The translations under genes and the position numbers were made by a program. DNA of 64,000 nucleotides from [Clostridium] aerotolerans DSM 5434 (GTDB lineage Bacteria; Bacillota; Clostridia; Lachnospirales; Lachnospiraceae): assembly GCF_000687555.1 (NCBI RefSeq), contig NZ_JHWJ01000004.1:62001-126000 (forward strand), read 5' to 3'. The stretch's first letter is position 1. Each line of letters opens with the position of its first letter. Positions 33,244-41,652 of this stretch are shown one piece after another. The notes below the pieces were generated by a model that was not told the origin of the DNA, ran no database searches, and worked only from the letters and a program-made list of their open reading frames with translations.

Positions 33244-33272
33244 AGATTAACATACTGTACCTAAATGGTCAA
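33244..33272 (-). promoter_or_regulatory. Sigma-A type promoter for the Rrf2 regulator gene
   Basis: On the minus strand TTGACC (33272-33267), a 17-base spacer and TAATCT (33249-33244) precede the gene by about 20 bases. Confidence 0.65.
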
Positions 33273-33286
33273 GTTTTATCAGTTGC

Positions 33287-33314
33287 AAAAATTCCCCCGC
33301 CGAAGCGGGGAGAA
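33287..33314 (-). terminator. Intrinsic terminator after luxS
   Basis: On the minus strand CCCCGC-TTCG-GCGGGG forms a short GC stem with a stable tetraloop, extended by TTC/GAA, followed by a T run. It starts 5 bases after the luxS stop. Confidence 0.85.
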
Positions 33315-33318
33315 TGGC

Positions 33319-33801
33319 TTATGATTCCGGATAAAGAAGATGTTCATCCTCAATCCCATAAAGGACAGTATCAAGGAACTTTCTGGCTAAGTATTTCGCC
33401 ATGTTAAGGTTCATATCGTAATAGTTACCACAGTCTCTTGCAGAAGCTCCTGGAACCTCTCCTTCAAAATCCCGGATAAATTCATACATTTCAGTCATGA
33501 GAGGCACAATATCTCTTGATTTATAATCTCCGCTAAGAAGAAGATAAAAGCCGGTGCGGCATCCCATTGGTCCAAAGTAGATTACTTTCTCGTTGTAGGT
33601 TTCATGATTTCTTAAAAAGGTAGCACCCAGGTGCTCGATGGTGTGAATCTCTGCGGTATTCATCACCGGTTCAAAATTAGGGCGGGTCATGCGGATATCA
33701 AATGTTGTAATAAGCGCATCTCCAGCCTGGTCTTTTCTGGAGACGTAGATGCCAGGAAGAAGCTTTAAATGGTTAATGGTAAAGCTTGTGATCTTTTCCA
33801 T
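33319..33801 (-). CDS. luxS: S-ribosylhomocysteine lyase LuxS
   Basis: The 160-residue enzyme splits S-ribosylhomocysteine into homocysteine and the autoinducer-2 precursor. The metal site HTIEH (about residues 53-57) and the later Cys in ARDCGNYY are present, as is GPMGCRTGFY with the catalytic Cys. Length is typical. It stands alone with its own promoter and terminator. It belongs to the same methyl cycle that MetK, encoded in the microcompartment locus, feeds. Confidence 0.96.
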   Translation of the reverse strand: MEKITSFTINHLKLLPGIYVSRKDQAGDALITTFDIRMTRPNFEPVMNTAEIHTIEHLGATFLRNHETYNEKVIYFGPMGCRTGFYLLLSGDYKSRDIVPLMTEMYEFIRDFEGEVPGASARDCGNYYDMNLNMAKYLARKFLDTVLYGIEDEHLLYPES

Positions 33802-33867
33802 ATTGTCATATCCTTTCTTATATGGTGATGGGTTCCATTGGTTTCATTTATGGTTTCTTATGGTGAA

Positions 33868-33896
33868 ATTATAATAAAAATTCCGATTTTCTGCAA
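33868..33896 (-). promoter_or_regulatory. Sigma-A type promoter for luxS
   Basis: On the minus strand TTGCAG (33896-33891), 17 bases, then a perfect TATAAT (33873-33868). Confidence 0.75.
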
Positions 33897-34034
33897 CCGT
33901 TAATGCAAATACATGTAAAATAAAGTGATTTTTAGATAAAAGCAACAAAACGTAGCAGGAATGCAACGGTAAGGCCATGTAAGAACGGTACCACTCTATG
34001 GTAATATATTAAAAAAGCAAGGAGGTAGGTTCCA

Positions 34035-34709
34035 ATGATTTTTTCAGAAAAATTATTTGTATTAAGAAAGAGTAAGGGTCTCACTCAGGAGGAACTGGCA
34101 GAGCATTTAAATGTATCCAGGCAGGCCATAGCCAAGTGGGAGAGCGGGCAGGCATATCCTGATATCTCAAATATCATTGCAATTTCAGAATTTTTCAGGG
34201 TGACCATCGACCATCTGGTGAAGGATAACAACAACTGTACCACCGCTTTGGTCGGGCAGATTCCTTATGAAAAAGAAGAAGTAGTCAAATTTATGATTCA
34301 GGCAAAAAAGGAAACCTATGCGGCAAAAGCAGGAGAATGCGAACCAACCAGACCGAATTCCCATGATTTAAGATATGAGGAAGGGGATCTTCTCTATTAT
34401 GATACGTATCTTGGAGGAGAATGCTTTTCAGGGGAAGAAGCCGTCTTTCAAAAAGGGATTCCTATCTTTTCCATGAATTACTGCGGAAGAGTCCTGGACC
34501 AGAACTTTAATAGCGATATTTTAAAAGCGGCCCTTCTTCTGGTCCCGGAAGATAAGCCATTTCGAGGACCAGCATTTTATCAGGAGAATGATTATATCTA
34601 TAGCTGCAAGCTGACTGGTGATATGGATTGGTTTCAGGGCCATGAGGAAATCAGTTACAAAAATCAGCCTGTATATGAATGCTATTTCCATGGTGGAGCA
34701 ATAAAATAA
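34035..34709 (+). CDS. XRE-family regulator with C-terminal DUF5680-like domain
   Basis: This 224-residue protein has an N-terminal helix-turn-helix (LRKSKGLTQEELAEHLNVSRQ, AIAKWESGQAYPDI). A C-terminal domain of about 140 residues follows (YEEGDLLYYDTYLGGECFSGEE, YSCKLTGDMDWFQGHEEI, YECYFHGGAI), the pattern of DUF5680 ligand-like domains. Targets are unknown. AAGGAGG precedes the ATG. The gene lies between luxS (divergent) and the iron importer. Confidence 0.82.
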   Translation: MIFSEKLFVLRKSKGLTQEELAEHLNVSRQAIAKWESGQAYPDISNIIAISEFFRVTIDHLVKDNNNCTTALVGQIPYEKEEVVKFMIQAKKETYAAKAGECEPTRPNSHDLRYEEGDLLYYDTYLGGECFSGEEAVFQKGIPIFSMNYCGRVLDQNFNSDILKAALLLVPEDKPFRGPAFYQENDYIYSCKLTGDMDWFQGHEEISYKNQPVYECYFHGGAIK

Positions 34710-34780
34710 GTAAAAGATGACAGCAAATAAATGGTTCTGTCGCAAGGTAAGATTAAGGTTTTATGATAGAAAGCGGGCGG

Positions 34781-34809
34781 TTGACAATTATGGTCTGATA
34801 TGGTAAACT
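34781..34809 (+). promoter_or_regulatory. Sigma-A type promoter for the iron importer operon
   Basis: A perfect TTGACA (34781-34786), a 17-base spacer and TAAACT (34804-34809). The predicted start near 34816 lies just before the operator dyads. Confidence 0.75.
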
Positions 34810-34819
34810 GCGGAATGAG

Positions 34820-34845
34820 TTAGTTTAGACTAATTTAAATTAGTC
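34820..34845. promoter_or_regulatory. Overlapping dyad operator of the iron importer (DtxR/IdeR-like candidate)
   Basis: A perfect 18-base palindrome GACTAATTTAAATTAGTC (34828-34845) overlaps a second dyad TTAGT-TTAG-ACTAA (34820-34833). Both have TTAG/CTAA arms, as in DtxR/IdeR-type iron boxes, and both sit at the predicted transcription start. I infer iron-dependent repression. A Fur box reads differently (GATAATGATAATC). Confidence 0.55.
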
Positions 34846-34897
34846 AATAAAACTGCAAATCGTAATTTGCCCATAATCACATAATTAGGAGGATATT

Positions 34898-35944
34898 ATG
34901 AGAAAATCATTTTTACCCAAGTTAACTGTCTTAGCAGCAGTATTTGCCTTAGCACTTACGGGCTGTCAAAGCAAGAGCAATAACACGACCTCTGCGGAAA
35001 CCAGCGCAACGGAATCCGCTGAAACAACAACAGCGGAAACCACAGCAGCAGAAGCTACAACAGTGGAAGTTACTGATATCCATGGAACGGTTACTGTTCC
35101 TGTCAATCCAAAGACAGTGGTAGCTCTGGATAATAGAACCTTTGAAACTTTATCCGATTGGGGAATTAAGTTAGCAGCAGTTCCAAAAGGAGTTATGCCT
35201 GCAGATTCACCCTATGTAGCAGACAGTGAGGTTCAGGATATTGGAAACCACAGTGAACCAAATCTTGAAATCATTGCAGCAGCAGATCCTGAGCTTGTAA
35301 TCGTGGGTCAAAGATTTGCCAGTTATTATGAAGAGATAAAGAAATTAGTTCCAAATGCAGCAGTAGTTGATCTTAGCTTCCAGGTTTCAAAAGAGGCTGG
35401 TAAGTCTGGCGAAAGCTTTGTAACTGGCCTGAAAGATTCCACCATCGCATTAGGTAAGATTTTTAATAAGAATGAAGAAGCGGAAAAATTGACTGCTGAT
35501 TTTGATCAATCAATTGAGAAGGCAAAATCAGCCTATAATGGAACCGACAAAATTATGAGTGTTGTAGTTTCCGGTGGAGACATTGGTTTTTCAGCACCTG
35601 TTTCCGGTCGTGTATGGGGTCCTTTATATGAAGTGTTTGGCTGGAGTTCAGCCTTAGAAGTGAGCGGTGCTACCTCTGACCATCAGGGAGATGATATTTC
35701 TGTAGAAGCAATTGCACAGAGCAATCCAGACTGGATCTTTGTACTGGACCGTGATGCGGCAATCTCTTCCACAAAGGATGCGGTTCCTGCTCAGGATGTC
35801 ATAAACAATTCTCCAGCGCTTCAAAACACGACAGCGATTACCAAGGGACAGGTAGTATATGCACCAAACGATACCTATACCAACGAATCCATCCAGACTT
35901 TTATAGAGTTATTTGATAACCTTGCCACTTCTTTGACCAAGTAG
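34898..35944 (+). CDS. Iron-siderophore binding lipoprotein (FatB/YclQ type)
   Basis: This 348-residue protein has a lipoprotein signal with lipobox LTGC (about residues 20-23), a Ser/Thr/Glu-rich linker of about 30 residues and a helical-backbone periplasmic-binding fold. Family motifs are VALDNRTFETLSDWG, ADPELVIVGQRF and NPDWIFVLDRDAAI, close to FatB/YclQ (anguibactin/petrobactin-like) binding proteins. It is the first gene of a binding protein-permease-permease-ATPase operon under the dyad operator. Confidence 0.88.
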   Translation: MRKSFLPKLTVLAAVFALALTGCQSKSNNTTSAETSATESAETTTAETTAAEATTVEVTDIHGTVTVPVNPKTVVALDNRTFETLSDWGIKLAAVPKGVMPADSPYVADSEVQDIGNHSEPNLEIIAAADPELVIVGQRFASYYEEIKKLVPNAAVVDLSFQVSKEAGKSGESFVTGLKDSTIALGKIFNKNEEAEKLTADFDQSIEKAKSAYNGTDKIMSVVVSGGDIGFSAPVSGRVWGPLYEVFGWSSALEVSGATSDHQGDDISVEAIAQSNPDWIFVLDRDAAISSTKDAVPAQDVINNSPALQNTTAITKGQVVYAPNDTYTNESIQTFIELFDNLATSLTK

Positions 35945-35952
35945 GATAAAGG

Positions 35953-36972
35953 ATGTATACCATAATGCGGAAAAATCGAATCAATAAAAGCACAGGGGCT
36001 GAGAATTCTCAGCCCCAGAATTGTTCTAATAAGACATGGACAAAATCTTTTACTTTGGCAGTCATCTGTGTCCTCATGTTAGGTATCGTATCACTTTTTA
36101 CAGGGGTATATGATATCAAGGGACAAGAGGATGGACTTCAGATGTTTTTTATTACACGCGTTCCAAGAACGGCGGCACTCATGCTCACCGGGGCAGCCAT
36201 GTCCATGGCGGGGCTGGTAACACAGCTGATTACACAGAATCGTATGGTGGAACCGACTACAACGGGCACCATTGAATGGGCAGGCCTGGGGCTTGTTTTT
36301 GTTTATCTGGTAATACCGGCACCGACTCTGATGCAGAGAATGGCCGGCGCTATCCTTTTTTCTTTTATAGGTACTATGATTTTCTTTCTTTTCTTAAGAA
36401 AGGTCAAGCTTCGCTCGTCTTTAATCGTTCCTATCATAGGAATGATGCTGGGAGCCGTCATTTCCTCAATTTCCACCTTTATTGGCCTCCTTTTTCAAAT
36501 GACACAAAGCATTCAAACCTGGTTCGTAGGTTCTTTTGCCCCGGTCCAGATCGGACGCTATGAGTATTTATGGCTCATTATCATTATTAATATCATCATT
36601 TTTTTCTATGCGGATCGGTTGACCTTAGCCGGATTAGGAGAAGATGTGGCAACAAGCCTTGGGGTAAATTATAATAAAATTGTAATCCTTGGCACGGGTC
36701 TTATTTCGGCAGCCGTTGGTATTGTTGCGGCTGTAATTGGAAATCTGCCGTTTTTAGGCTTAATTGTTCCCAATATTGTCTCCATGTATCGGGGAGATGA
36801 TCTTAAGAGCAATTTACCCTGGGTATGTGTGCTGGGAATGGGAGCAATCACTCTTTGCGACATTATTTCCCGTACAATTATCATGCCTTTTGAAGTCCCT
36901 GTCTCTTTAATCCTTGGAACTGTGGGTGCGGTAATCTTTATCGTGATTTTATTGAAACAGAGGAAGTTATGA
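35953..36972 (+). CDS. Iron-siderophore ABC permease 1 (FecCD family)
   Basis: The 339-residue permease has about nine helices. Typical FecCD motifs are RVPRTAALMLTGAAMSMAGLVTQ, TGTIEWAGLGLV, SLGVNYNKIVILG and GNLPFLGLIVPNIVSMYRGDD. The first about 25 residues are polar and may include an N-terminal extension; the ATG at 35953 is preceded by AGGA, and a second in-frame ATG lies 12 bases later. It overlaps permease 2 by four bases. Confidence 0.9.
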   Translation: MYTIMRKNRINKSTGAENSQPQNCSNKTWTKSFTLAVICVLMLGIVSLFTGVYDIKGQEDGLQMFFITRVPRTAALMLTGAAMSMAGLVTQLITQNRMVEPTTTGTIEWAGLGLVFVYLVIPAPTLMQRMAGAILFSFIGTMIFFLFLRKVKLRSSLIVPIIGMMLGAVISSISTFIGLLFQMTQSIQTWFVGSFAPVQIGRYEYLWLIIIINIIIFFYADRLTLAGLGEDVATSLGVNYNKIVILGTGLISAAVGIVAAVIGNLPFLGLIVPNIVSMYRGDDLKSNLPWVCVLGMGAITLCDIISRTIIMPFEVPVSLILGTVGAVIFIVILLKQRKL

Positions 36973-38033
36973 TGAGCGAAATTATAGATAAGAATAAAAA
37001 TACCGGGATGAATCCCGGAGTTGATAATAGAAGCAGATCAGCCAAAGCGTTTCGCTCCAGAAAAGAGGAGACGCGTTATTGGATATTGCTGATAACACTT
37101 ATTGTTTTAGGTTCTCTTGCCACCTATGGACTTTTGGTTTATAACAATCCGGTTCCCATGGGTTCTCCCTCCTTTGTTCCCATTGTGAAACGGAGGCTGA
37201 CCGCCATTATTGCGATGATCATTGCTGCTGTTTGTCAGAGCTTAGCGACCGTTGCATTCCAGTCCAGTACCAATAACCGGATTCTCACGCCTTCGCTTTT
37301 AGGGTTTGAGGCACTTTACTCCACCATACATACCTGTACCATGTTCTTTTTTGGTGCCGGTGTATTTATAAAATTCAAAGGGACTGGACCGTTTCTGTTT
37401 CAGGTGGCGATTATGGTACTCATGTGCTTAATCCTTTATGGCTGGCTGCTATCCGGAAAGTATGGTAATTTGCAGCTTATGCTTTTGGTGGGAATTATTA
37501 TTGGAACCGGGCTTAAGTCGGTATCCTCCTTTATGAGAAAGCTTTTGGCACCGTCTGAGTTTGATGTGCTCCAGGCAAGATTATTTGGCTCTGTGAATAA
37601 TGCAGATGCGGAGTATTTCCCGGTAGCCATACCCATTGTCATTATTACCGCCATATTGCTTCTTGCCTATTCAAAAAAATTAAATGTACTCTCCCTTGGA
37701 AAAGGTACCAGCACTTCCCTTGGGGTTCATCATAAGTCTGGAGTCATATATACTCTTGTATTAGTTTCGGTTCTGATGTCTATTTCAACCTCTCTGGTAG
37801 GTCCCCTTACGTTCTTCGGATTTTTAGTTGCCACCATGACATATCAGGCAGTGCCGACCTATGATCACCGATATGTGTTCCCAATGGCTCTTGCCATAGG
37901 CTTTTTGGTTTTAACCGGCTCATACTTTTTCATGTATCATGTATTCAGAGCCCAGGGGGTTGTATCTATCATCATCGAATTGTTTGGTGGAATTACATTT
38001 TTAGTAGTCATGCTAAGAAAGGGAACGTTATGA
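36969..38033 (+). CDS. Iron-siderophore ABC permease 2 (FecCD family)
   Basis: This 354-residue permease begins with a 35-residue polar extension (KNKNTGMNPGVDNRSRS) before about nine helices. RRLTAIIAMIIAAVCQSLATVAFQ, TPSLLGFEALYS, STSLGVHHKSGV and GPLTFFGFLVATM are FecCD-like. It forms a heterodimer with permease 1. Its ATG overlaps the previous stop, and its own stop overlaps the ATPase start. Confidence 0.9.
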   Translation: MMSEIIDKNKNTGMNPGVDNRSRSAKAFRSRKEETRYWILLITLIVLGSLATYGLLVYNNPVPMGSPSFVPIVKRRLTAIIAMIIAAVCQSLATVAFQSSTNNRILTPSLLGFEALYSTIHTCTMFFFGAGVFIKFKGTGPFLFQVAIMVLMCLILYGWLLSGKYGNLQLMLLVGIIIGTGLKSVSSFMRKLLAPSEFDVLQARLFGSVNNADAEYFPVAIPIVIITAILLLAYSKKLNVLSLGKGTSTSLGVHHKSGVIYTLVLVSVLMSISTSLVGPLTFFGFLVATMTYQAVPTYDHRYVFPMALAIGFLVLTGSYFFMYHVFRAQGVVSIIIELFGGITFLVVMLRKGTL

Positions 38034-38782
38034 TTGAGATTCTTAATGTTGAAAAAAAGTATTCAGATGAAGTAAAAATAGGACCTTTAAATATTCAAAT
38101 ACCAAAAGCCGGTCTTACTTCCTTAATCGGGCCAAATGGCGCTGGAAAATCTACTGCTCTGTTAATGATCGGTAGACTTTTAAATCTGGATGAAGGCCAG
38201 ATCAAGGTAGCCAATATGAATGTTTCACAATCTAAATCACAGGACCTGGCAAAAATACTTACGATTTTACGGCAGGAAAATCATTTTGTGACCAGACTGA
38301 CGGTAAGACAGCTGGCGGGCTTTGGGCGCTTTCCATATTCCAAGGGGAGATTGACAAAGGAAGATGAAATGATTATTTCCAAATATATTGATTTTTTAGA
38401 TTTAGGTGATTTAGAGAACCGGTATTTAGACGAGCTTTCCGGCGGTCAAAGGCAGAGAGCTTATGTGGCAATGGTTTTATGCCAGGAGACGGAATATGTG
38501 CTTCTTGATGAGCCTTTGAACAATCTAGATGTTGCCCGTTCCGTCCAGATGATGAAGCATTTAAGACATGCTGCCAATGAATTTGGACGAACTATTCTGA
38601 CTGTGATTCACGACATCAATTTTGCAGCCCAGTATTCGGATCGGATCTGTGCCATGAAAAACGGACAGATTGCCGCTTTTGGAACTGTGGAAGATATTAT
38701 GAAGCCGGAGCTTCTGACGGATATCTTTGAAACAGACATAAATATTATGGAAGGTCCTAGCGGGCCAATCGCAATTTATTGA
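38030..38782 (+). CDS. Iron-siderophore ABC transporter ATPase
   Basis: This 250-residue ATPase has Walker A GPNGAGKST (about residues 36-44), a Q-loop (LRQENHF), the signature LSGGQRQRAY, Walker B YVLLDEPLNNLD and the switch His (VIHDINFAAQ). It closes the four-gene iron importer operon, with four-base overlaps showing tight co-translation. Confidence 0.93.
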   Translation: MIEILNVEKKYSDEVKIGPLNIQIPKAGLTSLIGPNGAGKSTALLMIGRLLNLDEGQIKVANMNVSQSKSQDLAKILTILRQENHFVTRLTVRQLAGFGRFPYSKGRLTKEDEMIISKYIDFLDLGDLENRYLDELSGGQRQRAYVAMVLCQETEYVLLDEPLNNLDVARSVQMMKHLRHAANEFGRTILTVIHDINFAAQYSDRICAMKNGQIAAFGTVEDIMKPELLTDIFETDINIMEGPSGPIAIY

Positions 38783-38850
38783 TTCTATCATTCATGAAAT
38801 TAAGGGGGAGGCTCATACCATAGTAGGAGTAATGGGAAGGAGCGTCATGA

Positions 38851-41457
38851 ATGGAAGAATGGTTTCGATTATCGGAGGATGAAGCCCTGTCTCAGCTTCA
38901 GGCAAAGTGGTCAGGTCTGGATTCCGCAGAAATTATAAAGCGCAGAGAGAAGTATGGGGAGAACGCACTGTTAAAGGCAGAGCGAAAAAGTGCATTCCAG
39001 GTCTTTTTGGACCAGTTTAAGGATTTGCTGGTCATTATCCTGATTATAGCGGCGGTCATTTCCATGATATCCGGGGATGTGGAGAGCACCGGAGTCATTT
39101 TTGCAGTTCTTTTGCTGAATGCGGTGTTGGGAACCGTAGAAAATCAAAAGGCGGAGAAATCCTTAGACAGCCTGATGGCCTTATCCGCACCGGTAGCCGT
39201 AGTCATTCGGGAAGGCACCATACAGCAGGTGCTATCCGCAGAGCTGGTGCCTGGTGATATTCTTCTTCTGGAAGCAGGTGATATGGTGGCTGCCGACGGA
39301 AGGATGCTTGAAAATTACTCTCTTTTGGTCAATGAAAGCTCCTTAACAGGAGAATCCATTAATGTAGAGAAAAAAACAGGAAGAATCCGGGAAGAAAAGG
39401 TACCCCTTGCCGAGCAGAACAATATGGTCTTTTCCGGCTCTCTGGTAGCGGCAGGCAGGGCAAAGGTTCTGGTCACCGGAACTGGAATGAATACAGAAAT
39501 CGGCAGAATTGCATCCTTAATGAATGATACCGGGGAGAAAAAGACCCCCCTTCAGGTAAGCTTAGATCAGTTTGGCAGCAGGCTGGCAGCAGGGATATTA
39601 TTGATCTGCCTCCTGGTCTTCGGCTTAAGCATATACCGGAAGATGCCGGTCCTTGATTCCCTCATGTTTGCCGTGGCTCTGGCAGTAGCCGCCATTCCTG
39701 AGGCATTAAGCTCTATTGTCACCATCGTTCAGGCCATGGGAACCCAGAAAATGGCCCGTGAAAATGCCATCATCAAGGACTTAAAGGCAGTGGAAAGTCT
39801 TGGCTGCGTTTCTGTCATCTGTTCCGATAAAACAGGAACCCTAACCCAGAACCGAATGACAGTCCAGCAGGTCTATGTCAACAACCGCCTTTATACCCCG
39901 GAGATGTTAAACCCCGAAGTTCCAGTACATAAATATCTGCTCTATGATGCGGTTTTAAACAATGATTCCGCATATCACGACGGAAAGCTTCTGGGTGATC
40001 CCACGGAAGCAGCCCTCCTTCAGATGGCAGAGCGGGCCGGAGCAGAAGAAGCCGTCATTAAGTCTCATTATCCAAGAATCGGGGAAATTCCCTTTGATTC
40101 AGATCGAAAGCTGATGAGCACCCTTCACCCCATTGAGGGTAAGAAAATGCTTTTGACCAAAGGTGCCCAGGAAGTCCTTCTTCCAAGGCTTAAAAGCATC
40201 TGGACCAGTGAAGGCATCCGCCCTGTCCGGGAAGGAGATCTTCATGCCCTCATGGAGCAGAACATGGATTTTTCTGCCCAGGGCTTAAGAGTCCTCACTT
40301 TTGTATGCCGGGAAGTCGATAACAATGAGCCCCTGACGGAGAAGTCCGAAAACGGATACATCTTCTTAGGCATGGCAGCCATGATGGATCCCCCAAGACC
40401 TGAGACAAAGAATGCTGTCTTAAACGCCAAAAAGGCAGGCATCCGCCCGGTGATGATCACCGGGGATCATAAAGTGACCGCTGCCTCCATTGCAGAAAAA
40501 ATCGGCATTATGAGTGACGGGGATATGGCACTCAGCGGCCCGGAGCTTGATGATATGACAGACGAAGAACTTTCAGGAAGGCTTGAGAAAATCAGCGTCT
40601 ATGCCAGAGTCTCTCCGGAGCACAAGATAAGAATCGTCCGCGCCTGGCAGAAAAAAGGCCATATTGTAGCCATGACCGGGGACGGAGTCAACGATGCTCC
40701 CGCCCTTAAACAGGCAGACATTGGCGTTGCCATGGGAAAAATGGGAACCGAGGTTTCTAAGGATGCCTCAGCCATGATCTTAACCGATGATAACTTTGCG
40801 ACCATCATAAAGGCAGTTGCCAATGGACGGAACGTGTATCGGAACATAAGAAATGCCATTAAGTTTCTCTTATCCGGAAACATGGCAGGAATCCTTTGTG
40901 TTCTTTACACCTCCCTTAGGGGTCTGCCCCTTCCCTTTGCTCCGGTTCACTTGTTATTCATTAACCTGCTGACCGACTCCCTGCCAGCCATAGCCATTGG
41001 CATGGAACGGGCTGAGGCGGATTTGCTGGCTCAGAAGCCCAGGAATCCAAAGGAAGGAATCTTAACCATGAGGTTTGTCCTTCAGCTTCTCTTTCAGGGA
41101 GCCTTAATAGCCATCTTTACCATGGGAGCTTACGGAACCGGCCTAGTTACCGGAAGCGAAGCCGCAGCCAGCACCATGGCATTTTCCACCCTGACCTTGG
41201 CAAGACTCTTCCATGGCTTTAACTGCCGAAGCAGCCATTCTATTTTTAAAATCGGCTTAAAGAGCAATCTATGGAGTATAATGGCCTTTGAGGCAGGAGC
41301 TGTGCTTCTTGCAGCCGTACTGTTTATTCCCGGCCTTCACACCCTTTTTTATGTGGCAGATTTGACGGGAAGACAGTTTCTCACGATTTTAATATTTGCT
41401 TTTATACCCACCCTTATTATCCAGGCGTTAAAGACCATAAGGGAAAGCCTTTATTGA
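38851..41457 (+). CDS. P-type Ca2+-transporting ATPase (P2A)
   Basis: The 868-residue pump has the domain order of SERCA-like ATPases: N-terminal actuator part with LVNESSLTGES, membrane helix 4 with VAAIPEALSSIVT (calcium-binding PEA), the phosphorylation motif SDKTGTLTQNRM, the nucleotide-binding KGAQEVLL region, hinge MTGDGVNDAPALKQADIG and about four C-terminal helices with NLLTDSLPA. The PEALS form resembles the Listeria calcium pump. It would export Ca2+ from the cytoplasm. GGAAGGAG precedes the ATG. A Mn2+ pump is a less likely alternative. Confidence 0.9.
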   Translation: MEEWFRLSEDEALSQLQAKWSGLDSAEIIKRREKYGENALLKAERKSAFQVFLDQFKDLLVIILIIAAVISMISGDVESTGVIFAVLLLNAVLGTVENQKAEKSLDSLMALSAPVAVVIREGTIQQVLSAELVPGDILLLEAGDMVAADGRMLENYSLLVNESSLTGESINVEKKTGRIREEKVPLAEQNNMVFSGSLVAAGRAKVLVTGTGMNTEIGRIASLMNDTGEKKTPLQVSLDQFGSRLAAGILLICLLVFGLSIYRKMPVLDSLMFAVALAVAAIPEALSSIVTIVQAMGTQKMARENAIIKDLKAVESLGCVSVICSDKTGTLTQNRMTVQQVYVNNRLYTPEMLNPEVPVHKYLLYDAVLNNDSAYHDGKLLGDPTEAALLQMAERAGAEEAVIKSHYPRIGEIPFDSDRKLMSTLHPIEGKKMLLTKGAQEVLLPRLKSIWTSEGIRPVREGDLHALMEQNMDFSAQGLRVLTFVCREVDNNEPLTEKSENGYIFLGMAAMMDPPRPETKNAVLNAKKAGIRPVMITGDHKVTAASIAEKIGIMSDGDMALSGPELDDMTDEELSGRLEKISVYARVSPEHKIRIVRAWQKKGHIVAMTGDGVNDAPALKQADIGVAMGKMGTEVSKDASAMILTDDNFATIIKAVANGRNVYRNIRNAIKFLLSGNMAGILCVLYTSLRGLPLPFAPVHLLFINLLTDSLPAIAIGMERAEADLLAQKPRNPKEGILTMRFVLQLLFQGALIAIFTMGAYGTGLVTGSEAAASTMAFSTLTLARLFHGFNCRSSHSIFKIGLKSNLWSIMAFEAGAVLLAAVLFIPGLHTLFYVADLTGRQFLTILIFAFIPTLIIQALKTIRESLY

Positions 41458-41477
41458 TAAAATAACGCTCTTAAAAC

Positions 41478-41506
41478 TTGACATCATATACGGGTCATGT
41501 TACTAT
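41478..41506 (+). promoter_or_regulatory. Sigma-A type promoter for glpK
   Basis: A perfect TTGACA (41478-41483), a 17-base spacer and TACTAT (41501-41506), followed by an A/T-rich leader. Confidence 0.8.
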
Positions 41507-41532
41507 TTAAAATATATTAATAAATAGCCTAA

Positions 41533-41590
41533 GAGATGAAAGAGCCAGGTGATGAGTGCGGGGAACCGTTCATTTCCGAGGCTCTTTCTT
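41533..41590 (+). promoter_or_regulatory. glpK leader hairpin, candidate GlpP antitermination target
   Basis: GAGATGAAAGAG (41533-41544) overlaps a 9-base perfect stem: GAAAGAGCC (41538-41546) with GGCTCTTTC (41580-41588). The same GAGAYGARAGAG motif occurs in the second leader at 43213, upstream of the GlpA-like gene. GlpP, encoded downstream, is the family that reads such leaders. The T-rich tail is weak (TTTCTTTG), so termination here may be leaky. Confidence 0.6.
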
Positions 41591-41652
41591 TGCTGCTTGA
41601 GAAATTTTTAACAGACAGGCAAAAAAAGGTGTAATTGGAAGGGGAAGTTAAT

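Noticed and set aside
38851-41457. Copper or zinc P1B-type ATPase
   Set aside because: There is no N-terminal metal-binding domain and no CPC motif; helix 4 has PEA as in calcium pumps.
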